The notes beneath the pieces were generated by a model. The model had not been told where the DNA came from, made no database searches, and saw only the letters and a list, made by a program, of their open reading frames with translations. A DNA stretch of 64,000 nt from Granulicella sibirica (GTDB taxonomy: Bacteria > Acidobacteriota > Terriglobia > Terriglobales > Acidobacteriaceae), in contig NZ_RDSM01000002.1 in assembly GCF_004115155.1 (NCBI RefSeq), forward strand, positions 1 to 64,000. Reading direction: 5' to 3'. This document shows positions 35,539 through 43,451 of the stretch, in pieces (position 1 is the first letter of the stretch; the number at the start of each line of letters is the position of its first letter). Position numbers and translations under genes: made by a program.

Positions 35539-35868
35539 ATGAGCCAGAAGCGCGACGTTCGTTCATGGGCGTGGTTGCTCTGCGGATTGCTGTTCTGGCT
35601 TGCGGTGAATCCGCCTCACTGCGATCTCTGCGACAGCGTATCGATTGTTTTCGCTTCGTCTCAGCATTCGACCGTCCAGCATCCCCATCCGGTGGCGCCG
35701 GATAGCTGCAACGGCATCTGCTCCTGCTGCGGGTTCCACGGCTTACCAGGTGTCCAACTAACCCTGATTCCATCGGACACCACCATTGCGAACGTTTCGC
35801 CAGAGCCGGCTCGAACCGCAATGGCACCACGGATGACCATCTTTCGACCGCCACGCATCGCCTCCTAG
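35539..35868 (+). CDS. Short secreted Cys-rich protein, unknown
   Basis: A 109-residue protein. A signal-like hydrophobic segment (WAWLLCGLLFWLAVN) is followed by PPHCDLCDS and later DSCNGICSCCGFHG, so seven Cys and several His are clustered in the mature part. This points to metal or disulfide chemistry in the periplasm. No family is recognised. The ATG at 35539 was preferred to the frame start at 35494. It heads a same-strand cluster with an outer-membrane-like protein, two further His/Cys small proteins, a TonB receptor and a MerC protein. Confidence 0.68.
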   Translation: MSQKRDVRSWAWLLCGLLFWLAVNPPHCDLCDSVSIVFASSQHSTVQHPHPVAPDSCNGICSCCGFHGLPGVQLTLIPSDTTIANVSPEPARTAMAPRMTIFRPPRIAS

Positions 35869-35925
35869 CCCAAAATCCTCCGCTTCGAGCGGAATAAATC
35901 AGCACAAAAAGGACTGGAGATTCCC

Positions 35926-36492
35926 ATGCGTACACGCGTGTTCGCGCTCGTTGGGGCGCACATACTTCTGTTCCTCTGCCTCCACGTCCACGGGCAGATG
36001 GCTCATGACCGAAAGGAACAACCACCAACCGACGCGGCGACGAACGAAGAGGACGAGATCGCCATTCTCGAAATCGGGGCTTCGACGAACTGGAACCTCA
36101 AAGGCGGTGCTGCCACGTTCGCACCAAACCTTGCCGCCGAATGCACGCCCATCGAACATTGGCTGGAGCTGGAGGCCGGTGTCTCGCCGTTCTTCACCCG
36201 AAACTCGACGGAATGGGATACCGACTTTCTGTTCAAGAAGCCCTGGACGATTTCGAAGCGGGCGGAATTCATGGCGGGCGTCGGGCCGCAGTGGGCGCAC
36301 CTCAGACAAAACGGGAGGACATCCGACACCTTTTCCGGAGAACTTGCCGGAGACTTCATGTTCTGGCCGTCGGGCCGGCACCGTTTTGGCTGGTATCTGG
36401 AGCCTGCGTATGACTACAGCTTCGCCGGGGGCCACCCGCAATCCATCGGGATGTCCGGTGGACTCCTGATTGGGATCCGCAGAAGGCGTTAG
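35926..36492 (+). CDS. Outer-membrane beta-barrel-like protein, unknown
   Basis: A 188-residue protein with a signal peptide (FALVGAHILLFLCLHVHGQM). The mature part has alternating beta-strand patterns: LELEAGVSPFFTRNS, MAGVGPQWAHLRQ, ELAGDFMFWPSG, HRFGWYLEPAYDYSF and GMSGGLLIGIRRRR at the end. This fits a small outer-membrane barrel of the type found beside metal efflux or uptake genes. A GGAGA site precedes the ATG. It is the second gene of the cluster, 57 bases behind the Cys-rich protein. Confidence 0.72.
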   Translation: MRTRVFALVGAHILLFLCLHVHGQMAHDRKEQPPTDAATNEEDEIAILEIGASTNWNLKGGAATFAPNLAAECTPIEHWLELEAGVSPFFTRNSTEWDTDFLFKKPWTISKRAEFMAGVGPQWAHLRQNGRTSDTFSGELAGDFMFWPSGRHRFGWYLEPAYDYSFAGGHPQSIGMSGGLLIGIRRRR

Positions 36493-36692
36493 ACTACGCT
36501 GCGTGACCCACCACGTTCTTACGTGTGCGAAAGGTCGATGCCATTGGTTATCTTATTGAGAACACATGTGCGACAAGTCGAGATGCCGCCACTTCCTGCC
36601 GAGGCATCGGGATACAGGGCAATTCATATCGAATAGGAAGCACGCGCTCACTTGACACGCCCGCTCATTCCAAGGAAGCTTGAGAAACCAGC

Positions 36693-37001
36693 ATGCTGAC
36701 CAGAGTTCTAGAACGAGTACCACGCAAGCACATTGTCCTGTGTTTGTTGCTCCTCGTTGCGGTTCTCGGTATGAGCATCATGGCAGCGGCTCATACCGAT
36801 CAGAAGGCAGACGTTCACGAAGGCCAATGTGCCGTGTGTATGTCTTGTGCTCAGATGGTTTCGGTTTGCGCCGCGGTAGCTATCGGTTTGCTGCTGCTGG
36901 CAGAAACCGAGACTGAGGCTGCCGTCTCAGAGCATGAATCGCGACGGGTAGCGATCTGGATTCCTCCCGCTCAACGCGTTCGACCTCCTCCTTTCGCTTA
37001 G
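36693..37001 (+). CDS. Small DUF2946-like membrane protein
   Basis: A 102-residue protein. A hydrophobic N-terminal segment (IVLCLLLLVAVLGMSIMAAA) is followed by a metal-site-like patch HEGQCAVCMSCAQM, a second hydrophobic segment VCAAVAIGLLLLAE, and a C-terminal proline-rich end RVRPPPFA. The CxxCxxC arrangement and PPP end resemble DUF2946-type proteins beside copper or metal TonB receptors; this assignment is inferred. The ribosome site is weak. Confidence 0.66.
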   Translation: MLTRVLERVPRKHIVLCLLLLVAVLGMSIMAAAHTDQKADVHEGQCAVCMSCAQMVSVCAAVAIGLLLLAETETEAAVSEHESRRVAIWIPPAQRVRPPPFA

Positions 37002-37102
37002 TTCGACTCTACGGGCAGATATAGTTTGCCGCGCATTCTCGCGCGGCGCTTCGACCTATCTGCATTCCGGTGTCGCTCTTCTAACGCGATTGGATTTTCC
37101 CC

Positions 37103-37480
37103 ATGCTGAAAGGTGAGTCGGCCGTAAGGCGGCCCTCACATTGTCTCTTTGCTTTCGTGCACTTGGCTGCATTGCTCATGCTGTGGATGAGCGTTGCCCA
37201 GGCGACGCACCACCACGGGTCGTGGACCGGAGGTACGGAAGCTCATGCCTCGGATCATCGGCAATTTCTTCACATAATCCAGTCGAATGATTCCGAGCTG
37301 ACTTGCCCGCTCTGCATGGCCGGGCATTCAACGTTACTGGCCTTTGCAGTGTTGACCGAACGTCTGCAGGTCGATCCTGAACCTCTCTCGATCTGTCTTG
37401 AATTCACAGAGCCTGCCCTCTTCTGGAGTTTTGACCTCTTCGGTCGCCCGCCGCCTTCTCTTGAATCCCTCGCTGTGTAA
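37103..37480 (+). CDS. Small DUF2946-like secreted/membrane protein
   Basis: A 125-residue protein with a signal-anchor (FAFVHLAALLMLWMSVAQAT), a histidine cluster THHHGSW, a CPLCMAGH motif in the middle and the ending LFGRPPPSLESL. The pairing of His, CxxC and a terminal PPP motif matches the preceding gene and suggests a metal-handling helper of the TonB receptor 88 bases downstream. No biochemical role can be stated. Confidence 0.66.
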   Translation: MLKGESAVRRPSHCLFAFVHLAALLMLWMSVAQATHHHGSWTGGTEAHASDHRQFLHIIQSNDSELTCPLCMAGHSTLLAFAVLTERLQVDPEPLSICLEFTEPALFWSFDLFGRPPPSLESLAV

Positions 37481-37567
37481 GTCGCAGACCGCAAGCATCC
37501 GTGCAGGATGACGGTCTTCCCCTTCTCGTTCCCCATTGAGGGACACAGGCACAATAGGAGATTCTTC

Positions 37568-40303
37568 ATGAAGAGGCCGAACCCATTCCGGTTCATTCTC
37601 GCAGTGCTGCTCGTTGGCATGGTGGCAGCTTTTGCCGCTGGTGCCATGTATGGGCAGAGTACCTCAGGCAACGTTGCTGGCATCGTCAAAGACCCTTCGG
37701 GGGCGACGGTCGCAGATGCATTGGTCCGCTTGGAAAACATTGTCAGCGGCTACTCGCGTGAGACAAAGACGAACGCTCAGGGTGCCTACAGCTTCCCGAA
37801 CCTTCCCTTCAACCCGTATCGGGTCATCGTGCGACGCGATGGATTCAATACGGCGAGCAGGAGTGTCGAGGTTTCAAACACGGTACCGGTTGCACTCTCC
37901 TTCACCCTGGCGATTGGAACCAGTACGGTCGTGACCGTCGAAGCCGGCCCGGAACTGGTTGAGAACGATCCGACCTTCCATGCCGATATCGACCGCTCCG
38001 TCATCGACCATCTGCCGATTGAAAGTCCTTCGAGCGCACTTAGTTCGATCGTCACACTTGCTTCTCCGGGCGTTGCGGCGGATTCGAACGGCCTGATGCA
38101 TGGGCTGGGAGATCACGCCGAAAACTCGTTCAACATCGACGGGCAACCGATCACGGATCAACAGAGCAAGGTCTTCTCGAACCAGGTCCCGGCAGCCGCG
38201 GTGCAGTCGCTGGAAGTGATTGACGGCGCGCCTCCGGCCGAGTTCGGAGATAAGACCTCCCTGGTCGTCAAAGTAACGACACGCTCTGGGCAAGGAGTAC
38301 ACCAGCCAACAGGGGATGTGCGGCTCTCTTATGGAAGCTTCGGATCAAGCTACCTCTCGTTCGATACCGCAGTTGGCGGAGAAAACTGGGGCAATTTTCT
38401 GGCGGTGGACGGATTACAAAGCGGCCGGTTTCTGGATGGTTCGGAGTTCTCGGTTTTCCACGACAAGGGCAACGAGGAGAACTTCTTCGACCGTGTGGAC
38501 TACAACTTCACCCGCAAGGACTCCATTCACTTCAACGCTCAGTACACGCACTCATGGTTTCAGACGCCGAACGACTATGAGAACGTCAACGTCGTCGATG
38601 GGAACGGTAACCCCGTTGGCAACACGGATCAACGGTCGAAGATTGGCACGATTAACTTCGCTCCTACCTACACGCACGTGATCAATGACAGTGGTGTCTT
38701 TAATCTTGGCTTCTATGTGCGGCGCGACGCGTACAACTACTATCCAAGCGCTAATCCGCTTGCGGATTTTGCTGTCGATCAGCAACAGGAGTCCGTCCAG
38801 CAGTTCCGTACTCTGACCAATGCCGGTGTGCATGCTGACGTTTCGTACGTTTTCGGCATGAACAACTTCAAGCTCGGAGCCCAGTATCAACAGACCTTCC
38901 TGCGCGAGAATGACTCGATCGGTATCGTCGATCCCACCATCACACCGGCTTGCGTGGACTCCTTCGGAAATCCCGCGAGTTGCACGGCACCCGGTGCCAC
39001 CGGGAACCCGAGTGTGAATCCGGTTCTATTGCCCTACGACCTGACCCAGGGAGGACAGTTCTACCTATGGCAGGGTCGCGCGGACGTGAAGCAGACCGCG
39101 CTCTACGGCGAAGATCAGATCAAAGCGGGCAACTGGTTGTTCAATCTCGGGATGCGCGGCGACTTCTACAACGGTCTTACCAAGCAGTACCAAGCCGAGC
39201 CACGTGCCGGTATCTCCTACAACATCAAGCCGAGTGGAACCGTTCTTCGTGTCTCTTATGCTCGAACCCAGGAAACTCCGTTCAACGAGAATCTGGTTCT
39301 TTCGTCCAAGGGCTGCGCGGACACCGTGCTCTACAACATCTTCGCGACCCTCTCGGATGGCTCCTGCCAAACGTCCACTCCTCAGGCAACTCCGTTCAAT
39401 CCCGGCTTCCGCAATGAGTTCCACGCTGGCTTTGGACAGGCGATCGGCAAACACCTTGCCTTCAACGGAGAGTACCTCTGGAAGTACACGCACAACGCGT
39501 ATGACTTCAGCGTGCTGGGTACGACCCCCATCACATTTCCTATCGAATGGCACAGCTCGAAGATCCCGGGCTACGCGATCAGTGCTACGTTGACGGATTT
39601 GCATGGCTTCAACGCACGCTTCAACGCCTCTTCCGTCGCGGCCCGCTTCTTCAATCCGCAACTTGGCGGCGTTGGCGCGACCCCGGTCAGTACGAATTCG
39701 GCTAGTGGAAATGTGCCGTTCCGTATTGACCACGACGAGAAATTCAATCAAACAACGCACCTCGAATACCATGTGCCGTTTCACAAGAGCCTTTGGGTTG
39801 GATTCAACTGGCGGTACGACTCCGGTCTGGTGGCCGGCGCGGCGCCGTGCTACAACCCAAATGGGGCGAACACGGACTGCGATCCGGCTACTGCAATCAC
39901 CTTGCCCAATGGTCAGCCGGGTATCGATCTTTCCGGGCTTTCGCCAGACCAGCAGTTTCAGGCTGGACTGACGTGCGACGGTGTGAAGGCCACGCCAACC
40001 TCTGGTTTCCAGGCTTGCGATGTTGCCGGCTTGAAATCGAAGCTGCTGACGATTCCTGCGCCCAACACCGAAGATGCGGATAAGAACCCGTCCCGCATTG
40101 CCCCTCGTCATGTCTTCGATATGGCGGTTGGCGACGACAACATCGTTCGCTTCGGGGAGCAAGGCCGTTATCGCTTCGGAGCTACGCTGACGGCTATTAA
40201 CCTCGCCAACAAGTATGCCCTCTACAACTTCCTCTCTACCTTCTCGGGAACCCATTACCTGACTCCGAGGACAGTAACGGGGGAGATCGCGTTTCACTTC
40301 TAA
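37568..40303 (+). CDS. TonB-dependent receptor with carboxypeptidase-regulatory-like domain (Oar type)
   Basis: A 911-residue outer-membrane receptor. A signal peptide (residues 1-33) precedes a carboxypeptidase-regulatory-like beta-sandwich (about 35-115: GNVAGIVKDPSGATVADALV), a plug (about 120-235: NIDGQPITDQQSKVFSNQVP) and a long 22-strand barrel ending TVTGEIAFHF. These receptors import large or chelated substrates using TonB energy and are abundant in Acidobacteriota. The ATG at 37568 follows AGGAG. Neighbours with His/Cys motifs and MerC suggest a metal ligand, but that is inferred. A hairpin lies 9 bases behind the stop. Confidence 0.93.
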   Translation: MKRPNPFRFILAVLLVGMVAAFAAGAMYGQSTSGNVAGIVKDPSGATVADALVRLENIVSGYSRETKTNAQGAYSFPNLPFNPYRVIVRRDGFNTASRSVEVSNTVPVALSFTLAIGTSTVVTVEAGPELVENDPTFHADIDRSVIDHLPIESPSSALSSIVTLASPGVAADSNGLMHGLGDHAENSFNIDGQPITDQQSKVFSNQVPAAAVQSLEVIDGAPPAEFGDKTSLVVKVTTRSGQGVHQPTGDVRLSYGSFGSSYLSFDTAVGGENWGNFLAVDGLQSGRFLDGSEFSVFHDKGNEENFFDRVDYNFTRKDSIHFNAQYTHSWFQTPNDYENVNVVDGNGNPVGNTDQRSKIGTINFAPTYTHVINDSGVFNLGFYVRRDAYNYYPSANPLADFAVDQQQESVQQFRTLTNAGVHADVSYVFGMNNFKLGAQYQQTFLRENDSIGIVDPTITPACVDSFGNPASCTAPGATGNPSVNPVLLPYDLTQGGQFYLWQGRADVKQTALYGEDQIKAGNWLFNLGMRGDFYNGLTKQYQAEPRAGISYNIKPSGTVLRVSYARTQETPFNENLVLSSKGCADTVLYNIFATLSDGSCQTSTPQATPFNPGFRNEFHAGFGQAIGKHLAFNGEYLWKYTHNAYDFSVLGTTPITFPIEWHSSKIPGYAISATLTDLHGFNARFNASSVAARFFNPQLGGVGATPVSTNSASGNVPFRIDHDEKFNQTTHLEYHVPFHKSLWVGFNWRYDSGLVAGAAPCYNPNGANTDCDPATAITLPNGQPGIDLSGLSPDQQFQAGLTCDGVKATPTSGFQACDVAGLKSKLLTIPAPNTEDADKNPSRIAPRHVFDMAVGDDNIVRFGEQGRYRFGATLTAINLANKYALYNFLSTFSGTHYLTPRTVTGEIAFHF

Positions 40304-40312
40304 TGCCTTCCG

Positions 40313-40345
40313 GTGGCTGCGACCTCACAGAGAGGACGCAGCCAC
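40313..40345 (+). terminator. Hairpin behind the TonB receptor gene
   Basis: GTGGCTGCG (40313-40321) and CGCAGCCAC (40337-40345) form a perfect 9-base stem with a 15-base loop and no T-run. It separates the receptor from the next two genes and could attenuate, rather than end, their transcription. Confidence 0.55.
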
Positions 40346-40357
40346 ACAGGAGCGTGT

Positions 40358-40603
40358 GTGGAACAGCAGAACGGCTTTCACAAGCTATTGTTTCTTCGAA
40401 AGCGCAACCGCCGTGCGCTGTTGAGACAAGTGCGCCGCGAGGCGGGGCTTGGCCGTCTGCGGCGAGATAACGCACGGCTGCAGGTCAGATTTTCTCGCAC
40501 AGACCGCGTTCTGCTTATCGCGCTGACTCTGCTCATGATTCTCGCCATGGCGATTGGCGCTTATTTGGGTCACAGCTTCAAGGACGTGATCCTCGACGAC
40601 TGA
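40358..40603 (+). CDS. Small single-pass membrane protein, unknown
   Basis: About 81 residues from a GTG at 40358 behind AGGAG (a GTG at 40313 would lie inside the hairpin). A strongly basic N-terminal half (RKRNRRALLRQVRREAGLGR) precedes one transmembrane helix (VLLIALTLLMILAMAIGAYL) and a short acidic end. The basic part should stay in the cytoplasm. It stands between the TonB receptor and the MerC gene and has no recognised family. Confidence 0.6.
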   Translation: MEQQNGFHKLLFLRKRNRRALLRQVRREAGLGRLRRDNARLQVRFSRTDRVLLIALTLLMILAMAIGAYLGHSFKDVILDD

Positions 40604-40636
40604 CGAGGGATTCTTGACGAACAGAAGGAGATTATT

Positions 40637-41071
40637 GTGAGTAGCGGAACGAATGCATCTTTCATCACGCCGGGATCCCGCTGGCCGGATGGCATTGGAC
40701 AATGTGCTTCTGCCCTGTGCGTTGTCCATTGCCTGCTGACGCCGGTATTGCTGTCGATGTCGGCGGTCGCCGCCCATTTTCTGCCGTCGGAAGAATCCAC
40801 GCACCGCTGCCTGGCGGTCGGGGTCGCGGCGATTGGTGCGCTTGCACTCGCGAACGGGTATCGCGTGCATGGCAGAAAACTGACGATTCTCATGATGTGC
40901 ATCGGCCTGAGCTTAGTCGCCACGGGAGCCTTTTATGGGGATCTCCTCCCAGGACATTGGGTTGAGGTGGGGGTAACTTTAACAGGCAGCCTGTTCATGA
41001 TCGCGTCCCACCGCATCAATCACACTTTCTGCAAAGACTGCGTCTGTGCAACGGCGAACGAGCACCCCTAG
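40637..41071 (+). CDS. MerC-domain membrane protein
   Basis: A 144-residue MerC-type protein with four hydrophobic helices. Helix 1 holds ASALCVVHCLLTP, whose CxxxxHC pattern is the family's metal site, and the C-terminus has CKDCVCATANEHP, extra Cys near the end. MerC proteins carry mercuric or other soft metals through the inner membrane; many chromosomal ones are of unknown metal. The GTG start at 40637 has a good AAGGAG site. It is the last gene of the metal-type cluster. Confidence 0.82.
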   Translation: MSSGTNASFITPGSRWPDGIGQCASALCVVHCLLTPVLLSMSAVAAHFLPSEESTHRCLAVGVAAIGALALANGYRVHGRKLTILMMCIGLSLVATGAFYGDLLPGHWVEVGVTLTGSLFMIASHRINHTFCKDCVCATANEHP

Positions 41072-41459
41072 CGAGCATCCGAAATCACAATGACTTCCGC
41101 TCGAAGGGTCACTTCAGGTTCTGAGAGCGTGTTGCCAAAGCCGCGGCAGATGCGAAGCGAAAGGAAGCGATGACCGCATCCTCGTCGTGCAGGGGGTGAC
41201 GGTCGCATGCATGCTTGTCGACTGCTCGCTCGCGTTGCACGTTGCTATCAAGGGCACGCTTCATCAACAAGCTGTTCGAAGGCTTCACGATCAATGCTTG
41301 ATCGACAAACACAAGGCCGGACAGTGCCAACCGGAGGTAACGCAACAGAGCCGCCAACGCCCGCTAAACCTTTATCGTTTGCGCGAGGGCCCATCCACCC
41401 GAATGGCCGCGCCCATTTCGGTGGATGTTCGTCGGTTCTGACTCGTGTAGCATTTCGTC
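41072..41459. other. Intergenic; one doubtful minus-strand frame
   Basis: A minus-strand frame of 82 codons at 41109-41357 has one hydrophobic stretch (LRLALSGLVFVDQALIV) but no motif or good start site. Otherwise it should hold the promoter of the sigma-54 activator. Confidence 0.35.
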
Positions 41460-42914
41460 ATGCTGAGGACGTCCGGCTTGCAGGCACGAGGTTCCAGGAC
41501 ACGAGACTTCGTACCGGTACACGGACCGACGTCGACAGAGGCCGCGGAGCTACCCGTCGCCTGTGTCATCACGGCAAATGCAGCTCTTCGCGATGAGGTC
41601 GCAGACGAACTCGGTCCGTGGGTTCGCGTTGTCCCCGGAGAGAGTCTCCGAGGGGTTGCTGGATGGACGCAAGAGGTAGGAGCTGCGGCCGTCCTCATGG
41701 ATTTGGAACTCTGCGATCTAGACCCACGGATGGGCGTTGCTGTGGTCGAGCAATTGCGGCATCTGAGTGACAGGCTGGTGCTGATTGCCATAGGCAGCTC
41801 GCGCGTGCGCGGGGTCTCCACCCAATACGCCGCGCCAGGCGTCGACGCATACTTGCCGCGACCGTTGAATGTCTCCGAACTGCGCCAGACTCTCATTGAA
41901 CTGTTGCGTACTCGTGGCCACAACTGGGACCAACCCGCGCAGCGAGAGGCGGCAGAGGACGGCGGGTTCCAGGACTTCATCGGGGCGAGTGAGCCGATGC
42001 GGCTCGTCTATGAGGCGATCCGGCAGGTGGCGAACAGCAATATTACCGTTCTTATCCGGGGAGAGAGTGGCACGGGAAAGGAACTCGTGGGGCGGGCGCT
42101 TGTCGCCCTGAGCCGACGAGCGAACAAACCTTTTATTCGGATCAACTGCGCGGCATTGCCTGAGAATCTGATCGAGTCGGAACTCTTCGGCAGTGAGAAG
42201 GGTGCCTTTACCGGGGCGACCGAGTCGCGGCCCGGACAGATCGAGCTGGCGGACCAGGGCACGCTCTTCCTCGACGAAATTGCGACGCTTGCCCTACCGC
42301 TGCAGACGAAGCTGTTGCGCGTTCTGGAAGATCGCCAGGTGCAGCGGCTCGGTGGACGAACGCTGCGCAAGATTGATTTTCGTCTGGTCTGCGCGACGCA
42401 CGAGCCGCTCGAAGAGCTGGTCGCGCAAGGCCGGTTTCGCGAAGACCTCTTCTATCGCATTCATGTCGTGCCCATTCATCTGCCACCGTTGCGCGAGCGG
42501 GCCGATGACATCTCACGCCTTGCCGAATTCTTCCTCCGCGTTCACTGCGAAGCGAACGGAGTGCCGGTCAAGCGTCTGGCCGAAGCTGCCAGCCAGGTCT
42601 TTCGTGAGCATCGATGGCCGGGCAATGTGCGCGAATTGGAGAATCTAATTCAGAGACTGGTGATCACGGTTCGACCGGACGAGATCGGCGCAACCCACCT
42701 GCCGCCCGGCATGATGGCAGGTGGTTTGCCCGTGCGGAGGACTGAGCTGCTGCCGGAGTCTGGAACAGACTTCGATAACGAAATAGAAAGCCTGGAAATC
42801 TCGCTGCTAACAGAAGCTCTTCACAGGGCAAAGGGAAGCAAATCCACTGCCGCCCGATTGCTGCGGTTGGATGTGCAACGTCTCAAATATCTATGTCGAA
42901 AATACTCTTTGTAA
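41460..42914 (+). CDS. Sigma-54-dependent response regulator / enhancer-binding protein
   Basis: A 484-residue NtrC-type activator. The N-terminal receiver-like domain (about 30-150) keeps the Asp in LMDLELCD but has Arg in place of the conserved Lys (YLPRPLN), so phosphorylation is doubtful. The AAA+ domain (about 170-400) has Walker A GESGTGKE (201-208), the sigma-54 contact GAFTGA (248-253), Walker B LFLDE (269-273) and WPGNVREL. The C-terminal Fis-type HTH reads KSTAARLLRLDVQRLKYLCR. A terminator follows. A near-ideal sigma-54 promoter 170 bases downstream, in front of a short peptide gene, is its likely target. Confidence 0.94.
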   Translation: MLRTSGLQARGSRTRDFVPVHGPTSTEAAELPVACVITANAALRDEVADELGPWVRVVPGESLRGVAGWTQEVGAAAVLMDLELCDLDPRMGVAVVEQLRHLSDRLVLIAIGSSRVRGVSTQYAAPGVDAYLPRPLNVSELRQTLIELLRTRGHNWDQPAQREAAEDGGFQDFIGASEPMRLVYEAIRQVANSNITVLIRGESGTGKELVGRALVALSRRANKPFIRINCAALPENLIESELFGSEKGAFTGATESRPGQIELADQGTLFLDEIATLALPLQTKLLRVLEDRQVQRLGGRTLRKIDFRLVCATHEPLEELVAQGRFREDLFYRIHVVPIHLPPLRERADDISRLAEFFLRVHCEANGVPVKRLAEAASQVFREHRWPGNVRELENLIQRLVITVRPDEIGATHLPPGMMAGGLPVRRTELLPESGTDFDNEIESLEISLLTEALHRAKGSKSTAARLLRLDVQRLKYLCRKYSL

Positions 42915-42930
42915 AGCGGTGGCGTTATTT

Positions 42931-42955
42931 TTTCACCTGTGGGTGAAATTTTTTT
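42931..42955 (+). terminator. Rho-independent terminator
   Basis: TTTCACC and GGTGAAA form a 7-base stem with a TGTG loop, followed by seven T. It lies 17 bases behind the activator stop and separates that gene from the sigma-54 promoter downstream. Confidence 0.85.
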
Positions 42956-43015
42956 ATCTAGGCCATCACGGTGGAATAACGCTGCTCTGTCCCCTGTGCA
43001 AGCGGTTGTTCAGAA

Positions 43016-43029
43016 GTAAAAGCGCTTAC
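43016..43029. promoter_or_regulatory. Candidate upstream activator site
   Basis: GTAAAAGCGCTTAC is an imperfect palindrome with a perfect AAGCGCTT core. It lies about 65 bases upstream of the -24 element, a normal distance for an enhancer-binding protein. The assignment is inferred from position and symmetry. Confidence 0.4.
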
Positions 43030-43080
43030 ATAATCTCAACATTCCAGGCAAGTTATCCGGTTATGTGTCGGTTAGATGGT

Positions 43081-43097
43081 TTGGCGCGCCAGTTGCT
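43081..43097 (+). promoter_or_regulatory. Sigma-54 (-24/-12) promoter
   Basis: TTGGCGCGCCAGTTGCT matches the consensus YTGGCACG-N4-TTGCW with one change in the -24 block. The GG (43083-43084) and GC (43095-43096) pairs are exactly 12 bases apart. The transcript should start near 43108, leaving about 38 bases before the ATG of the 42-codon gene. Confidence 0.8.
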
Positions 43098-43145
43098 TTT
43101 CCAAAGATGTAGTCGCAGTTCAATCAATCATCCGAGGGTTCCACC

Positions 43146-43274
43146 ATGGCAATCGCGAAGAAGTCCATCGTTTCAAGCTCGAAGTCCGCCGCTGTCTCCA
43201 CCACCACACCCAGCGTCAAGCTGACGCCCGCCGTTGCGATGCAGATTGCTGCTCCGCGTCCTTCCTTTTTCTAA
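43146..43274 (+). CDS. Small basic peptide of 42 residues, unknown (candidate exported peptide)
   Basis: A short gene with an ATG at 43146 behind GAGGG at a spacing of 7 and a TAA at 43274. The peptide begins MAIAKKSIVSSSKS and ends AMQIAAPRPSFF. It has no Asp or Glu, four Lys and one Arg, nine Ser, no Cys, and ends in two Phe. Third codon positions are mostly G or C, like real genes here. It has no classical signal peptide. The only promoter is the sigma-54 element at 43081; a 12-base-stem hairpin follows. It faces the operon of a PqqD-like/M50/HlyD fusion and two adaptors. A substrate or signal peptide handled by that operon is the leading idea, but unproven. Confidence 0.68.
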   Translation: MAIAKKSIVSSSKSAAVSTTTPSVKLTPAVAMQIAAPRPSFF

Positions 43275-43289
43275 ACATCTCGCATTACA

Positions 43290-43323
43290 AACTGCGTCGA
43301 TTGCTCTGGCGATCGACGCAGTT
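43290..43323 (+). terminator. 12-base-stem hairpin behind the peptide gene
   Basis: AACTGCGTCGAT (43290-43301) and ATCGACGCAGTT (43312-43323) pair perfectly around a 10-base loop. The tail is not T-rich. It begins 15 bases behind the peptide stop and may end or stabilise its short transcript, and may also act on the convergent operon. Confidence 0.7.
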
Positions 43324-43451
43324 CCCTCCGCTATGGGCAGCCTGCTTTGCGGTCTGCCCTGAGGCTCGTTGGAGCACGATCGTTGTACGACTCTTTCGTC
43401 CCGCCATCATCCCGAAGGAGCAAGCCTACTCAGAAGCTCATATTCGGGCCT

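Noticed and set aside
34745..36028. A 427-codon minus-strand open frame
   Set aside because: It is antisense to the epimerase and the Cys-rich protein genes, has Arg/Cys-rich low-complexity composition and no motif.
39065..40297. A 410-codon minus-strand open frame
   Set aside because: Antisense to the TonB receptor barrel, with no ribosome site or motif.
42931..42955. Palindrome TTTCACC/GGTGAAA as an enhancer for the sigma-54 promoter
   Set aside because: Its 7-base stem followed by seven T directly behind a stop codon is better explained as a terminator.
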